Below, piece by piece: positions 9,489 to 19,321 of a stretch of DNA of 64,000 nt (position 1 is the first letter of the stretch; each line of letters opens with the position of its first letter). The stretch comes from Parageobacillus sp. KH3-4 (GTDB lineage: Bacteria; Bacillota; Bacilli; Bacillales; Anoxybacillaceae). Position numbers and translations under genes: made by a program. The stretch is taken from positions 716,001 through 780,000 of the forward strand of contig NZ_AP025627.1 of assembly GCF_022846435.1 (NCBI RefSeq), written 5' to 3'. The notes below the pieces were generated by a model that did not search any database, was not told the origin of the DNA, and saw nothing but the letters and a program-made list of their open reading frames with translations.

Positions 9489-9721
9489 ATGATGCTAGGA
9501 ATATGGTGAATAGCGGCTGGCGTCAGCGCGTTGCTGCTTTTATTTCCCGAACTATTTGAGCATTGGAAAGAATGGAAGCAGCATAAACTGTTGCTTGAAG
9601 CGGCAAATATTCTTACTGGTCCGGCAACAGGGATTATACGGCGTTTGCATGCCTTGCGCTTTTAGCCATTATTGCTTTGCATGCGCGTGCATGGATAAGC
9701 CGATGGCCAAAAAAAGCATGA
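9489..9721 (+). pseudogene. Decayed small membrane-protein gene
   Basis: An ATG at 9489 with GGAG upstream opens a frame that hits TGA at codon 7 (9507-9509) and then continues as AAGVSALLLLFPELFEHWKE, a typical hydrophobic segment with a charged end. Near 9600-9610 the sense shifts to another frame, giving a second hydrophobic segment FACLALLAIIALHARAW and a basic end at TGA 9719-9721, directly before a strong terminator. One nonsense change plus one frameshift would restore a two-helix protein of about 77 aa. I do not recognise the family. Confidence 0.5.
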
Positions 9722-9746
9722 ACCGTCAGAAGGTTCATGCTTTTTT
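9711..9746 (+). terminator. Terminator after the ytxJ region
   Basis: AAAAAGCATGAACC (9711-9724) pairs perfectly with GGTTCATGCTTTTTT (9732-9746) around a 7-nt loop; symmetrical enough to work both ways. Confidence 0.9.
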
Positions 9747-9837
9747 ATTGCTCCTTTTTGTTATTCGTTTATTTCGGCGCTTTTTCCCGCAAAATACTTT
9801 ATCACTTAAAAGCGTTTAATAAATAAAGCAATTTTTG

Positions 9838-9866
9838 GTGACAATCTTCTTTATTTCTATTATAAT
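9838..9866 (+). promoter_or_regulatory. SigA promoter of aroA
   Basis: GTGACA (9838-9843, 5/6), a 17-bp spacer and TATAAT (9861-9866, 6/6), leaving a leader of about 100 nt before aroA. Confidence 0.8.
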
Positions 9867-9971
9867 AATGACTAATTAAAAAATAAGTAGCCACAAGTCC
9901 GTGACTCGAGTCATTTGGATGAGCTGGGAAATGCCTTTGAATCAAACTGTATGAAAGAAAGGATGAGGAGC

Positions 9972-11054
9972 ATGAGCAACGAGAGATTAGATGAGCTACG
10001 AGCAAAGGTGGATGAAATTAACTTACAAATTTTGAAATTAATCAATGAACGAGGACGACTTGTTCAAGAAATTGGAAAGATCAAGGAAGCGCAAGGAACG
10101 CACCGTTACGATCCTGTACGTGAGCGAAAAATGCTCGATTTAATTTCCGAGTATAACGACGGGCCGTTTGAAACGTCGACATTGCAACATATCTTTAAAG
10201 AAATTTTTAAAGCTGGCCTTGAACTGCAAGAAGATGATCACCGTAAAGCATTGCTTGTATCACGCAAAAAACATCCGGAAAATACGATTGTCGATGTAAA
10301 AGGAGAAAAAATTGGTGACGGCAACCAATATTTTGTAATGGGTCCGTGCGCGGTTGAAAGCTATGAACAAGTCGCGGCGGTTGCGGCAGCTGTCAAAAAA
10401 CAGGGGTTAAAGCTTCTTCGCGGCGGTGCGTACAAGCCGAGAACATCGCCATACGATTTCCAAGGATTAGGAGTTGAAGGGTTAAAAATTTTAAAACGAA
10501 TTGCCGATGAGTTTGATTTGGCGGTGATTAGCGAAATTGTCACCCCTGCGGATATTGAAATAGCGCTAGACTATATTGATGTGATTCAAATTGGCGCGCG
10601 CAACATGCAAAACTTTGAGCTTTTGAAAGCGGCGGGCCAAGTGAACAAGCCGATTTTGTTAAAGCGCGGGCTAGCAGCAACGATCGAAGAATTTATTAAC
10701 GCGGCAGAATACATTATGTCGCAAGGAAACGGTCAAATTATTCTTTGTGAACGCGGCATTCGCACGTATGAGCGCGCGACAAGAAATACGCTCGATATTT
10801 CTGCGGTGCCAATTTTAAAGAAAGAAACGCACTTGCCTGTGCTTGTTGACGTCACTCACTCAACAGGACGACGCGATTTATTGATTCCTTGCGCGAAAGC
10901 AGCGTTGGCGATCGGAGCGGATGGAGTAATGGCGGAAGTGCATCCGGATCCAGCGGTTGCGTTGTCAGATTCGGCGCAGCAAATGGATATTGCTCAATTC
11001 AATGAATTTATGGAAGAGATAAGATCGTTCCAGCGGCAAATGGTAAAAGCGTAA
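9972..11054 (+). CDS. aroA: Bifunctional chorismate mutase / DAHP synthase
   Basis: A 360-aa fusion that makes DAHP from PEP and erythrose 4-phosphate, the first step of the shikimate pathway. Residues 1-85 are an AroQ-type chorismate mutase ([19 protein letters not shown]) that in the B. subtilis enzyme also senses prephenate or chorismate for feedback; residues 105-355 are the type I-beta DAHP synthase barrel ([38 protein letters not shown]). ATG 9972 follows GGATGAGGAG and gives the B. subtilis N-terminus [10 protein letters not shown]. It is upstream of ccpA as in B. subtilis, but a terminator lies between them. The gene is also called aroG in other genomes. Confidence 0.95.
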   Translation: MSNERLDELRAKVDEINLQILKLINERGRLVQEIGKIKEAQGTHRYDPVRERKMLDLISEYNDGPFETSTLQHIFKEIFKAGLELQEDDHRKALLVSRKKHPENTIVDVKGEKIGDGNQYFVMGPCAVESYEQVAAVAAAVKKQGLKLLRGGAYKPRTSPYDFQGLGVEGLKILKRIADEFDLAVISEIVTPADIEIALDYIDVIQIGARNMQNFELLKAAGQVNKPILLKRGLAATIEEFINAAEYIMSQGNGQIILCERGIRTYERATRNTLDISAVPILKKETHLPVLVDVTHSTGRRDLLIPCAKAALAIGADGVMAEVHPDPAVALSDSAQQMDIAQFNEFMEEIRSFQRQMVKA

Positions 11055-11065
11055 CGGAATAAACG

Positions 11066-11102
11066 CTCCCCCTTTTGGCGATTCGCTGAAGGGGGGATTT
11101 TC
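11066..11102 (+). terminator. Terminator between aroA and ccpA
   Basis: CTCCCCCTT (11066-11074) pairs with AAGGGGGGA followed by TTTT. It should reduce read-through from aroA into ccpA. Confidence 0.75.
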
Positions 11103-11204
11103 TGTTTGCTGTCGTTCGCGTGATGTTTTTTTCGATCGCTTCGCACAAGCAACGGCTGAAATCTTTATTTTTCTGCATCGCTATGTGACATATGATGGGA
11201 ATGG

Positions 11205-11232
11205 TTATCATTGTGTCAAGGATGGGTATAAT
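11205..11232 (+). promoter_or_regulatory. Candidate SigA promoter of ccpA
   Basis: TTATCA (11205-11210), a 16-bp spacer and a perfect TATAAT (11227-11232), 175 nt before the ccpA start. A second weaker pair (TTGCGA with TATGAT, 18-bp spacing) lies near 11299-11330. Confidence 0.55.
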
Positions 11233-11268
11233 ATACATAGAAAGCCGCCGGTATTAGTGAATTGTTTG

Positions 11269-11282
11269 TGAAAACATTTGCA
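11269..11282 (+). promoter_or_regulatory. Candidate cre box in the ccpA leader
   Basis: TGAAAACATTTGCA matches the CcpA operator consensus TGWAANCGNTNWCA at 12 of 14 positions (A for the central G, and G at the last W). It lies about 30 nt downstream of the expected start of the TATAAT promoter, a position suited to roadblock repression. Confidence 0.4.
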
Positions 11283-11406
11283 AAATAGTTGCTAACTCGT
11301 TGCGATTCAGCCATAATGTATCGTATGATATTTCTACATAAACGATTATTTGCTGTTATGAAAATAACAATCGATGTTTATTTATAAAAAAAGAGGAGTG
11401 AAATCA

Positions 11407-12402
11407 ATGAACGTAACCATTTACGACGTGGCGCGAGAGGCGAACGTGTCGATGGCCACTGTCTCTCGTGTTGTGAACGGAAATCCAAATGTGAAGCCAT
11501 CAACAAGAAAAAAAGTGCTGGAAGCGATTGAGCGTCTAGGTTACCGGCCAAATGCGGTTGCACGGGGACTTGCCAGCAAAAAAACAACGACCGTCGGGGT
11601 CATTATTCCTGATATTTCTAACATCTTTTTTGCGGAACTGGCGCGTGGAATTGAAGATATTGCTACGATGTACAAATACAATATCATTTTAAGCAACTCT
11701 GACCAAAATAAAGAAAAAGAATTGCATTTGCTCAATACGATGCTTGCTAAACAAGTGGACGGCATTTTGTTTATGGGTGGGAACATTACCGAAGAGCATG
11801 TAAGCGAGTTTCAAAAATCACCTGTGCCAATCGTATTGGCTGCAACGATTGAACCGAATAACGCCATTCCATCGGTGAACATCGATTACGAACAAGCAGC
11901 GTTTGAGGCGGTTGCTTATCTTTTGGAAAAAGGAAATAAACGGGTCGCGTACGTGACCGGACCGACGAATGACCCAATCAACCAAAAGAAACTGGCAGGA
12001 TATCGCCGCGCTTTGGAAACGCACGGATTAACGTATGAGGAAGAGCTTGTTATCGAAGGAGACAATTCATACGATTCCGGTATTGAGGCATATGAAAAAA
12101 TAGCAGAGTTAGCTGAAAAGCCAACCGCTGTTTTTGCCGGAACGGACGAGATGGCGCTTGGCGTTATCCACAGCGCGCAAGACCATGGCGTTCGCATTCC
12201 TGATCAATTAGAAGTAATCGGCTTTGACAACACACGGCTTGCAACGATGGTCCGCCCTCGTTTGACAACCGTGATGCAGCCGATGTATGATATCGGTGCG
12301 GTTGCGATGCGCTTATTGACCAAGTATATGAATAAAGAAAACGTCGAAAACCATATTGTTGTTTTACCGCATCGCATTGAATATCGCGAATCAACGAAAT
12401 AA
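11407..12402 (+). CDS. ccpA: Catabolite control protein A (LacI family)
   Basis: A 331-aa master regulator of carbon catabolite control; with HPr(Ser46-P) it binds cre boxes. The N-terminal HTH begins [16 protein letters not shown] and includes [14 protein letters not shown], then the hinge helix with [13 protein letters not shown]; residues 60-331 are the periplasmic-binding-protein-like domain ([45 protein letters not shown]). ATG 11407 follows AAGAGGAGTG. Its likely targets in this window are acsA, ackA and citZ. Length is close to the 334 aa of B. subtilis CcpA. Confidence 0.97.
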   Translation: MNVTIYDVAREANVSMATVSRVVNGNPNVKPSTRKKVLEAIERLGYRPNAVARGLASKKTTTVGVIIPDISNIFFAELARGIEDIATMYKYNIILSNSDQNKEKELHLLNTMLAKQVDGILFMGGNITEEHVSEFQKSPVPIVLAATIEPNNAIPSVNIDYEQAAFEAVAYLLEKGNKRVAYVTGPTNDPINQKKLAGYRRALETHGLTYEEELVIEGDNSYDSGIEAYEKIAELAEKPTAVFAGTDEMALGVIHSAQDHGVRIPDQLEVIGFDNTRLATMVRPRLTTVMQPMYDIGAVAMRLLTKYMNKENVENHIVVLPHRIEYRESTK

Positions 12403-12448
12403 CGAACGGAAAAGGGCTAACCGTTTCGGTAAGCCCCTTTTCGTTTTT
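12403..12448. terminator. Two-way terminator between ccpA and acuC
   Basis: CGAACGGAAAAGGGCTAACCG pairs with CGGTAAGCCCCTTTTCG (one mismatch), then TTTTT. The convergent genes ccpA and acuC end on either side. Confidence 0.8.
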
Positions 12449-12473
12449 CATCCAATTCGTAGGATAGCGCCTC

Positions 12474-13691
12474 CTATTTTTTTGAGCATTGATTATTTTT
12501 TAGAGGATGGTTGGATTGGTATCCATTTGTTTGTTGCCGTTGGCTGCGAATCAAATATAATGCTTTTTCGGTGGTTTGCGCATTTTTTTCGGTAATTTCC
12601 GCTTTGCGAGGAATCGGCGGATATAGCGATTCCGGATCGTCCCATTCCCGCGGCAGCGGAACTGGGGAAAGCGTTTGCCATTTTTTTAGCCATGATTCTG
12701 GCAAATCGCCGGAAATGTTCGATTGTTCTGTCATTTCTAACCAAATAAACGCCCATGCTCGCGGAACGACACGCCAAATATCGTAACCCCCACCACCAAC
12801 CGCAATCCAGCGCCCGTCGCAATATTCGTGAGCGATTTGATGGGCAAGCTTTGGAATTTCCCGATATGCTTTCATTGTTAGGGACAAATGAGTAAGCGGA
12901 TCGTAATAATGAGCGTCCGCTCCGTTTTGCGTCAAAATCACATCAGGGCGGAAAAAGTCGGCAATTTCCCGAAATGCTTGTGTGTAAGCATCAAGCCAAG
13001 ATTCATCTTCCGTAAACGCATCGACAGGAATGTTAAAGGAATAGCCGTATCCCGCTCCGTGTCCGCGTTCGTTAATGTTTCCTGTTCCTGGGAATAGGTA
13101 GCGGCCTGTTTCGTGAATGGAAAAGGTGCATACGTTTGGATCATCATAAAATGCCCATTGGACGCCGTCTCCGTGATGGGCATCCGTGTCAACATAAAGA
13201 ACGCGAAGCCCGTATTTTTCTTGAATGTATTTAATGGCGACAGCGCTGTCATTGTAAACGCAAAAACCGGATGCTTTGCCGCGAAAACCGTGGTGAAGCC
13301 CGCCGCCCAAACTTAATGCATGTTTTGCTTTTCCGGATAATACGTAATCAACGGCGGTTAATGTGCTTCCTACCAACAATGCGCTTGCTTCATGCATATT
13401 TGGAAAAATTGGCGTATCTTCCGTCCCTAGTCCGTAGTTTAAGGCTGTATGCTCAGGCAGCTGTCCTTTTCCGGCCGCTTTGACTGCTTCAATATATGTT
13501 AGATCATGAATCAAGGAGAGTTCTTCATCTGTTGCGATTCTAGGTTTGATGATTTGCTCATCTTCCAATGCGTTCATCGCGCGCAATAAATCGTACGTCA
13601 GCTTGACACGAAGCTGGTTAAACGGGTGCGCGTCATGAAATTTATATTGAAGGAAATCTTCGCTGTAAATAAATACGCAATCTTTTTTCAT
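12474..13691 (-). CDS. acuC: AcuC, class I histone-deacetylase-family protein deacetylase
   Basis: A 405-aa zinc-dependent deacetylase. In B. subtilis AcuC removes the acetyl group from AcsA and reactivates it. HDAC motifs are intact: [25 protein letters not shown] with the metal Asp and His, [27 protein letters not shown] and GGGGYD. The ATG at 13691 follows GGGGGTTTCGTC on the reverse strand and overlaps the acuB stop by 4 nt, so the genes are translationally coupled. The C-terminal 25 residues are Gln- and Asn-rich and extend beyond the 387 aa of B. subtilis AcuC. Confidence 0.95.
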   Translation of the reverse strand: MKKDCVFIYSEDFLQYKFHDAHPFNQLRVKLTYDLLRAMNALEDEQIIKPRIATDEELSLIHDLTYIEAVKAAGKGQLPEHTALNYGLGTEDTPIFPNMHEASALLVGSTLTAVDYVLSGKAKHALSLGGGLHHGFRGKASGFCVYNDSAVAIKYIQEKYGLRVLYVDTDAHHGDGVQWAFYDDPNVCTFSIHETGRYLFPGTGNINERGHGAGYGYSFNIPVDAFTEDESWLDAYTQAFREIADFFRPDVILTQNGADAHYYDPLTHLSLTMKAYREIPKLAHQIAHEYCDGRWIAVGGGGYDIWRVVPRAWAFIWLEMTEQSNISGDLPESWLKKWQTLSPVPLPREWDDPESLYPPIPRKAEITEKNAQTTEKALYLIRSQRQQTNGYQSNHPLKNNQCSKK

Positions 13692-14332
13692 GACGAAACC
13701 CCCGGCAAATTTGGCCATAACACGATATAGCCAGCATTTTTTAAATCGTTGATGATTCCGATCGGATTCATTGTTTGCACGCGAAACACAAGAATTTGGT
13801 AGTTTTCGTCTTTATCCGGATATAAAAGAACGCTGGAAATATTCGTATTTCTTTTGGCGATAATAGCGGCTGCTTTGCTAAGCATCCCGCTTTCATTTGG
13901 AACTTTTATTTCGATTTGCGTTCCTGGCTGATGCGCACCAGTCAGCTGGATGAGCGTATATAATAAATCCGTCTCCGTCACGATGCCGACAAGTTTGCGA
14001 TCTTTTACAATAGGCAAACAGCTAATTTTATGTTCATAAAACAGTGTCGCCACTTCCTCAACGAAATCAAGCGGATGCCCAACGATTACATCTGTCTTCA
14101 TAATCGTGCTGATCGGTTTTTGAAAATCTGCGAGGTGTTCATAAATTTGAAAGATAGAAGGGCTTACATCACGGATGTCGCGATCTGTCACAATGCCGAC
14201 GACGCAATTTTCGCCATCAACAATCGGAATATGGCGAATGCGGCGTTGTCGCACTAACTGGATCGCTTCTGCAATCGTGTTTGTCGGTTGCAGCGTAATG
14301 ACGGGTGTTTTCATGATTTGCTCGACGAGCAT
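13688..14332 (-). CDS. acuB: AcuB, CBS-CBS-ACT regulatory protein
   Basis: A 214-aa protein with two CBS domains (residues 1-60 and 75-135, each with HIPIVDGE- or CLPIVKDRK-type cores and [11 protein letters not shown] / [10 protein letters not shown]) and a C-terminal ACT-like domain (145-214). CBS pairs usually bind adenine nucleotides, so AcuB may tune the acetylation system to energy state; this is inference. ATG 14332 follows AAAGAGGTGAAAAG. Middle gene of acuA-acuB-acuC. Confidence 0.92.
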   Translation of the reverse strand: MLVEQIMKTPVITLQPTNTIAEAIQLVRQRRIRHIPIVDGENCVVGIVTDRDIRDVSPSIFQIYEHLADFQKPISTIMKTDVIVGHPLDFVEEVATLFYEHKISCLPIVKDRKLVGIVTETDLLYTLIQLTGAHQPGTQIEIKVPNESGMLSKAAAIIAKRNTNISSVLLYPDKDENYQILVFRVQTMNPIGIINDLKNAGYIVLWPNLPGVSS

Positions 14333-14366
14333 TTCTTTTCACCTCTTTATTGTCCAGAAGGATGTT

Positions 14367-14999
14367 TTAATACATGTGCCGATTCATGAAGCGAAGGCGG
14401 TCAAATTTTTGGATGGATTCTTGATCGACCCGTTTACCGATGCGGACCATTAAGCAGTTAGCTGGATGAGAACAAATTTCGGGGTCATCTGTTGCATACC
14501 AAACGAGCCCGCCAGCGTTCATCATTTTTTCCATTACTTTTCTGTATTCCCATACGTTTAATCCTGTTCCTTTTAAATCCCAATGCCAGTAATATTCTGT
14601 TGTAATAATAATGTAATCTTCCATAGCATCATCCATCATTGATACGATCAGCAAATTTTTTCCCACACCATAGCCGCGAAACTCCGGAATGACTTCAATC
14701 GCGCCTAATTCAATTAAATTTTCCATGTTTCCTTCCGACCATCGTTCAAGCGGATCAGGATAAAGAAACGTGACATAACCGACGATCGTCTGATGATGGC
14801 GGGCGATGATGATTCTTCCTTCCGGCAGTTTGGCAATTTCAATTAACGCTTGATGCTGTTGCGGTGGCTGGCGGAATGATGTCAAATCGTGGTGGAATTC
14901 GTAGCTTGCTAGTTTTTCCGCGGATACCGGGCCTTCAATAATCAGCGTTCCCTTCGGGGTCTTTAATTCTTTCGCGTTATATGTTTTTTTATGTTCCAT
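14367..14999 (-). CDS. acuA: AcuA, GNAT protein acetyltransferase
   Basis: A 210-aa GCN5-related acetyltransferase. In B. subtilis it acetylates the catalytic lysine of AcsA with acetyl-CoA and switches it off. The acetyl-CoA loop is seen as VIPEFRGYGVGKNLL (Q/RxxGxG/A type), preceded by strand IELGAIEVIPE. ATG 14999 follows CCAGGTGGTGACCTA and gives exactly the B. subtilis length. It heads the reverse-strand acuABC operon, divergent from acsA across 165 bp. Confidence 0.94.
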   Translation of the reverse strand: MEHKKTYNAKELKTPKGTLIIEGPVSAEKLASYEFHHDLTSFRQPPQQHQALIEIAKLPEGRIIIARHHQTIVGYVTFLYPDPLERWSEGNMENLIELGAIEVIPEFRGYGVGKNLLIVSMMDDAMEDYIIITTEYYWHWDLKGTGLNVWEYRKVMEKMMNAGGLVWYATDDPEICSHPANCLMVRIGKRVDQESIQKFDRLRFMNRHMY

Positions 15000-15099
15000 T
15001 AGGTCACCACCTGGGGAATTTCTTCTTCTGTTCTCATTATACATGAAAAAATATAATAAAGAGATTTGAAAAAAATTTAATAGTTAAATTTTTAAAAAA

Positions 15100-15128
15100 T
15101 TGAGAATTTATAAGATATATACTATAAT
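15100..15128 (+). promoter_or_regulatory. SigA promoter of acsA
   Basis: TTGAGA (15100-15105), a 17-bp spacer and TATAAT (15123-15128), in an AT-rich stretch 37 bp before the start codon. Confidence 0.85.
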
Positions 15129-15133
15129 AGAAT

Positions 15134-15147
15134 TGTAAACACTTACA
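15134..15147 (+). promoter_or_regulatory. cre box overlapping the acsA transcription start
   Basis: TGTAAACACTTACA is a perfect palindrome apart from the centre and matches the cre consensus at 13 of 14 positions (A for the central G). It covers the expected +1, the standard place for CcpA repression; acsA is a known CcpA target in B. subtilis. Confidence 0.75.
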
Positions 15148-15164
15148 TAAGGGGGATTCGGAGA

Positions 15165-16880
15165 ATGAAGACAGAAGTGCTACCGGTCGTACAAGGGAAC
15201 TATAACTTAAAAAATTATGAAGAAGCATATAAAAATTTTGATTGGAAGGAAGTAGAAAGGGAATTTTCCTGGTTTGAAACAGGCCGGGTCAATATGGCAT
15301 ATGAAGCGATCGACCGCCATGCGGAAACGTTCCGAAAAAATAAAGTGGCGCTTTATTACCGCGATGCGTCGAGAAATGAGAAGTATACGTTTAAAGAAAT
15401 GAAAGAAATGTCCAACAAAGTTGCAAACGTATTAAAACAGGTGGCAGAGATCGAAAAAGGGGACCGCGTATTTGTTTTTATGCCACGCTCGCCGGAATTG
15501 TATTTTGCGGTATTAGGAATCATTAAAACGGGAGCGATTGCCGGACCGCTGTTTGAAGCGTTTATGGAAGGAGCGGTGCGCGACCGTCTTGAGGATAGCG
15601 GAGCGAAGGCGATCGTAACGACGCCGGAACTTTTGCCGCGGGTGCCAGTAAACGATCTGCCTGCGCTGAAGTATGTTTTTCTTGTCGGGGACAACGTCGT
15701 CGAAGAAGGTCCGTATATTGACTTAAAGAAACGAATGAACGAAGCAAGCAAGCATTTCGACATTGAATGGGTTGATCGCCAAGACGGGCTTATTTTGCAC
15801 TATACATCCGGTTCCACAGGAAAGCCAAAAGGGGTTTTACATGTTCATAACGCGATGATTCAACACTATCAAACGGCAAAATGGGTGCTTGATTTAAAAG
15901 AAGATGATATTTATTGGTGCACAGCTGATCCGGGTTGGGTGACGGGAACGTCATATGGCATTTTCGGCCCGTGGCTGTGCGGGGCTTCCAACGTCATCGT
16001 CGGAGGGCGTTTTAGCCCAGATGCGTGGTACCAAACGATTCAAGATTTTGGCGTGACTGTCTGGTATAGCGCCCCAACGGCGTTTCGCATGCTGATGGGC
16101 GCCGGCGACGAAATTGTGAAAAAATACGATTTAAGCTCGCTCCGTCATATTCTTAGCGTGGGAGAACCATTGAATCCAGAAGTTATTCGCTGGGGGATGA
16201 AAGTGTTCCAGCGCCGCATTCACGACACATGGTGGATGACGGAAACAGGAGCTCATCTCATTTGTAACTATCCTTGTATGGAAATCAAACCTGGTTCGAT
16301 GGGAAAACCGATTCCTGGCGTAAAAGCGGCCATCATTGATGATCAAGGAAACGAGCTGCCGCCATACCGGATGGGGAACTTGGCGATCAAAAAAGGCTGG
16401 CCGTCGATGATGAAAATGATTTGGAACAATCCGCAAAAATATGAATCGTATTTCATCGGCGATTGGTACGTTTCCGGCGATTCCGCTTATATGGACGAAG
16501 ACGGATATTTCTGGTTCCAAGGCCGCGTCGATGACGTTATTAATACGTCTGGAGAACGCGTCGGCCCGTTTGAAGTCGAAAGCAAGCTAGTCGAACACCC
16601 GGCGGTTGCTGAAGCAGGTGTCATCGGCAAACCGGATCCGGTGCGCGGGGAAATTATTAAAGCGTTTATTTCGCTTCGGGAAGGATATGAACCGTCAGAG
16701 GAATTGAAAGAAGACATCCGCCAGTTTGTCAAAAAAGGATTAGCGGCACACGCAGCGCCGCGGGAAATTGAATTCCGTGACAAACTTCCGAAAACGCGAA
16801 GCGGAAAAATCATGCGCCGCGTTCTAAAAGCGTGGGAACTCAATTTGCCGGCAGGGGATTTGTCGACAATGGAAGACTAG
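15165..16880 (+). CDS. acsA: Acetyl-CoA synthetase AcsA
   Basis: A 571-aa AMP-forming enzyme that activates acetate (acetate + ATP + CoA to acetyl-CoA + AMP + PPi) for growth on acetate or acetoin. ANL-family motifs: A3 YTSGSTGKPKGVLH, DTWWMTETGA (A5), YVSGDSAYMDEDGYFWFQGRVDD (A7/A8) and the A10 loop PKTRSGKIMRR, whose lysine is the site acetylated by AcuA. ATG 15165 follows GGGGGATTCGGAG. Divergent from acuABC; repressed through the cre at 15134. Length is within one residue of B. subtilis AcsA. Confidence 0.96.
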   Translation: MKTEVLPVVQGNYNLKNYEEAYKNFDWKEVEREFSWFETGRVNMAYEAIDRHAETFRKNKVALYYRDASRNEKYTFKEMKEMSNKVANVLKQVAEIEKGDRVFVFMPRSPELYFAVLGIIKTGAIAGPLFEAFMEGAVRDRLEDSGAKAIVTTPELLPRVPVNDLPALKYVFLVGDNVVEEGPYIDLKKRMNEASKHFDIEWVDRQDGLILHYTSGSTGKPKGVLHVHNAMIQHYQTAKWVLDLKEDDIYWCTADPGWVTGTSYGIFGPWLCGASNVIVGGRFSPDAWYQTIQDFGVTVWYSAPTAFRMLMGAGDEIVKKYDLSSLRHILSVGEPLNPEVIRWGMKVFQRRIHDTWWMTETGAHLICNYPCMEIKPGSMGKPIPGVKAAIIDDQGNELPPYRMGNLAIKKGWPSMMKMIWNNPQKYESYFIGDWYVSGDSAYMDEDGYFWFQGRVDDVINTSGERVGPFEVESKLVEHPAVAEAGVIGKPDPVRGEIIKAFISLREGYEPSEELKEDIRQFVKKGLAAHAAPREIEFRDKLPKTRSGKIMRRVLKAWELNLPAGDLSTMED

Positions 16881-16883
16881 TCA

Positions 16884-16921
16884 AGAAAAAAGCTGATCGG
16901 TTCTCGATCAGCTTTTTTCTT
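16884..16921. terminator. Two-way terminator between acsA and the PBP gene
   Basis: AGAAAAAAGCTGATCG (16884-16899) pairs perfectly with CGATCAGCTTTTTTCT (16905-16920); it serves both convergent genes. Confidence 0.9.
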
Positions 16922-16970
16922 AACGGTTTTTTGGAAAGCCGTCCCGTTTTTTCTTTTGCTGCTTTCGTTT

Positions 16971-19214
16971 TTATTGCTGCTTTGGAGCAAATTTTGCATT
17001 ATACAGATCATAAATGGATCCAGCTTTTTGGCATACATTAGATGGAGCGCTCTCTGAGGCAGTACAATATGCGCGTCGGACGATGCCTCCTGGCATGTTG
17101 AACCGCGTTTTTGGAGCGATTAACTGCGGCTTTACGTCATAAGCTGCGTTCATTAGTTGCGCCCATAATAGCTGGGTTCGTTTGCTATAGGATAACCCTT
17201 TATATTTTTGCTGCAACGGTGCTGGGATATCATATCCCATCCAAACGCCAAATGTAACGTTCGGATTGGTCGCAACAAACCAAGAGTCTTTATTATCTTG
17301 CCCCGTTCCCGTTTTTCCGGCCCAATCTGCCTGAAATTTTAAATAAGCTGGAATAGAGGACGCTGTGCCATGCCGGATAACATCTCTCATCATATCAATC
17401 ATTAAATACGATGTTTGTGGGGAAAAGACGGAAACAGGCTTATTTTTATGTTCATAAATGACTTGACCATCTTTCGATACGATTTTTTCAATTAAATACG
17501 CATCGATAAATGTTCCATAATTGGCGAACGTTGCATAGGCGTTTACATTTTCTTCGACGGTGACCCCTTTCGTTGTTCCGCCAATTGCCAAGGCAGCGTG
17601 TTTTTCTTCCTCTTTTGCGACGCTGGTGATCCCCATCTTTTCCAAATATGTGACTGGATGTTTATTCATGATTTGGACGTATGTGCGCACGGCCGGAATG
17701 TTGTATGAATATTGCAAGGCGTGGCGGGCAGAAACGAAACCGTGTGTTTTTCCGTCCGCATTTTTTGGAGTGTAATAGCCTTTATCTCCCTTAATTCGTA
17801 ATTCTACATCTGGGATGATGGAACCGGGCTGAATAACGCCCATTTCCATGGCTGGCGCATATACTAATAGCGGTTTCATTGTAGAGCCGTTAGACCGATA
17901 TGCTTGTGTCGCGTGATTGAGCTGCTGCCGCTCGTAGTTTCTTCCTCCAACAAAGCTGATGATTCTCCCTGTTTTGTTTTCAATGAGAATTGCGCCGACC
18001 TCGACAGGTTCCCGCTTCGCGACTGTTTTGCCCGTCTGTTTATCTTTTACGTATCGAATGACGTCATTGCCGTAGTATTGATAATTGGTGGCAACTTTTT
18101 GCATGCGGTCGTAAATATTTTTATCGATCGTTGTATAAATGTTATAGCCGTTCTGCCGTAGCTGTTTTTCCGCTATTGCTAAATAACGTTTGTAAAGAGA
18201 CGGGGTTTGCAGCAACTGCTGTTGTTGATATCCGTCTTTTTCGGCTAAAACTTCGGCTAACGCTTTCGTCGCGCGTTTTTCGATTTCCATCGTTAGCCAC
18301 GGATATTTTTTGAACGGCGATGGCTTTGGCGGCGCAAAATGTTTGGCGACATCATATTGCAGCGCCTCATGATATTGTTTTTCGGAAATATAGCCTGCCT
18401 GTTTCATGCGCTTTAATACCGTGTTCATGCGTTGCAGCGCTGGGGACAAGTCTTTTTTCACGTTTCCATCGCTTGTAAATGGCGTGTAAACGAAAGGGCT
18501 TTGCGGAAGGCCGGCTAAAAATGCCGCTTGGGCTAGGTTTAAATCTTTCGCGTTCACTCCGAAGACGCCTTGGGCTGCAGCTTGGATGCCGGCAATGTTG
18601 CGTCCAGATGAGTTTCTGCCGAACGGAACGACGTTTAAATATGCTTCTAAAATTTCCTTTTTACTAAAAAATTTTTCGAGGCGAAGCGCGAGTAAAATTT
18701 CTTTCGCTTTCCGCTCAAATGATACTTCGTTAGTTAATATTTGGTTTTTCACAAGCTGCTGTGTCAGCGTGCTGCCACCTGTCTGCGTTGCGGAGTTGGT
18801 AATTTCTTGAAACAAGGCCCGGATAATTGCTTTTGGAACGACACCGTGATGTTCGTAAAAGTATTCGTCTTCAGTTGCAATAATCGCTTGTATGACATAA
18901 GGGGATATATCTTCTAATTTTACTTCTTCCCGCTCTAGATCCGTACGAAAATTTCCAAGATAAACGTTGTTGGCAAAGTAAATATGGGTCGTTTCCTCAT
19001 AGCGATAAACATCTTTTTTCATTTCCTGATACGAAGGAAGTGGCATATCTTTCACTAAAGAAGCAAAATATCCGGCGCCAAGGCCAATAGCAAAACAAAC
19101 GGCGCACAGGGAGAAAATGAGAAACAGGAGGAAAAGATTCCAGCATACTTCATATGTAATGAGAAAATAACGCCATGCTTTCTTTAGGGAAAATGTTTGT
19201 TTTATATGCTCCAT
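16971..19214 (-). CDS. Class A penicillin-binding protein (glycosyltransferase/transpeptidase)
   Basis: A 747-aa bifunctional peptidoglycan synthase anchored by one membrane helix (about residues 26-48) with the rest outside. Glycosyltransferase: catalytic EDEYFYEHHG at 115-124, GGSTLTQQLVKN, RKAKEILLALRLE. Transpeptidase: STMK with Ser444 and Lys447, SYN, and GKTGTG, all intact. The ATG at 19214 is favoured since GGGGGA ends 7 nt upstream. It is a PBP1a/PBP4-like enzyme, but I cannot say which B. subtilis paralogue it matches. It converges on acsA and shares its terminator. Confidence 0.93.
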   Translation of the reverse strand: MEHIKQTFSLKKAWRYFLITYEVCWNLFLLFLIFSLCAVCFAIGLGAGYFASLVKDMPLPSYQEMKKDVYRYEETTHIYFANNVYLGNFRTDLEREEVKLEDISPYVIQAIIATEDEYFYEHHGVVPKAIIRALFQEITNSATQTGGSTLTQQLVKNQILTNEVSFERKAKEILLALRLEKFFSKKEILEAYLNVVPFGRNSSGRNIAGIQAAAQGVFGVNAKDLNLAQAAFLAGLPQSPFVYTPFTSDGNVKKDLSPALQRMNTVLKRMKQAGYISEKQYHEALQYDVAKHFAPPKPSPFKKYPWLTMEIEKRATKALAEVLAEKDGYQQQQLLQTPSLYKRYLAIAEKQLRQNGYNIYTTIDKNIYDRMQKVATNYQYYGNDVIRYVKDKQTGKTVAKREPVEVGAILIENKTGRIISFVGGRNYERQQLNHATQAYRSNGSTMKPLLVYAPAMEMGVIQPGSIIPDVELRIKGDKGYYTPKNADGKTHGFVSARHALQYSYNIPAVRTYVQIMNKHPVTYLEKMGITSVAKEEEKHAALAIGGTTKGVTVEENVNAYATFANYGTFIDAYLIEKIVSKDGQVIYEHKNKPVSVFSPQTSYLMIDMMRDVIRHGTASSIPAYLKFQADWAGKTGTGQDNKDSWFVATNPNVTFGVWMGYDIPAPLQQKYKGLSYSKRTQLLWAQLMNAAYDVKPQLIAPKTRFNMPGGIVRRAYCTASESAPSNVCQKAGSIYDLYNAKFAPKQQ

Positions 19215-19321
19215 GAGCATTCCCCCTATACAGTAACAACAAATGAATATAAACACAGTATATCATATTTGTTGAGGAAGATTGCGTCTTAAATGTGAGA
19301 AAAAATTCTGTCTTATTCGGT

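Noticed and set aside
9556-9819. Forward reading frame of 87 codons after ytxJ
   Set aside because: It runs through the strong terminator at 9711-9746, has no ribosome site, and its product is Cys- and Phe-rich without pattern; the decayed gene in the other frames explains the region better.
16832-17041. Forward frame across the acsA terminator
   Set aside because: It crosses the two-way terminator and lies opposite the PBP gene end.
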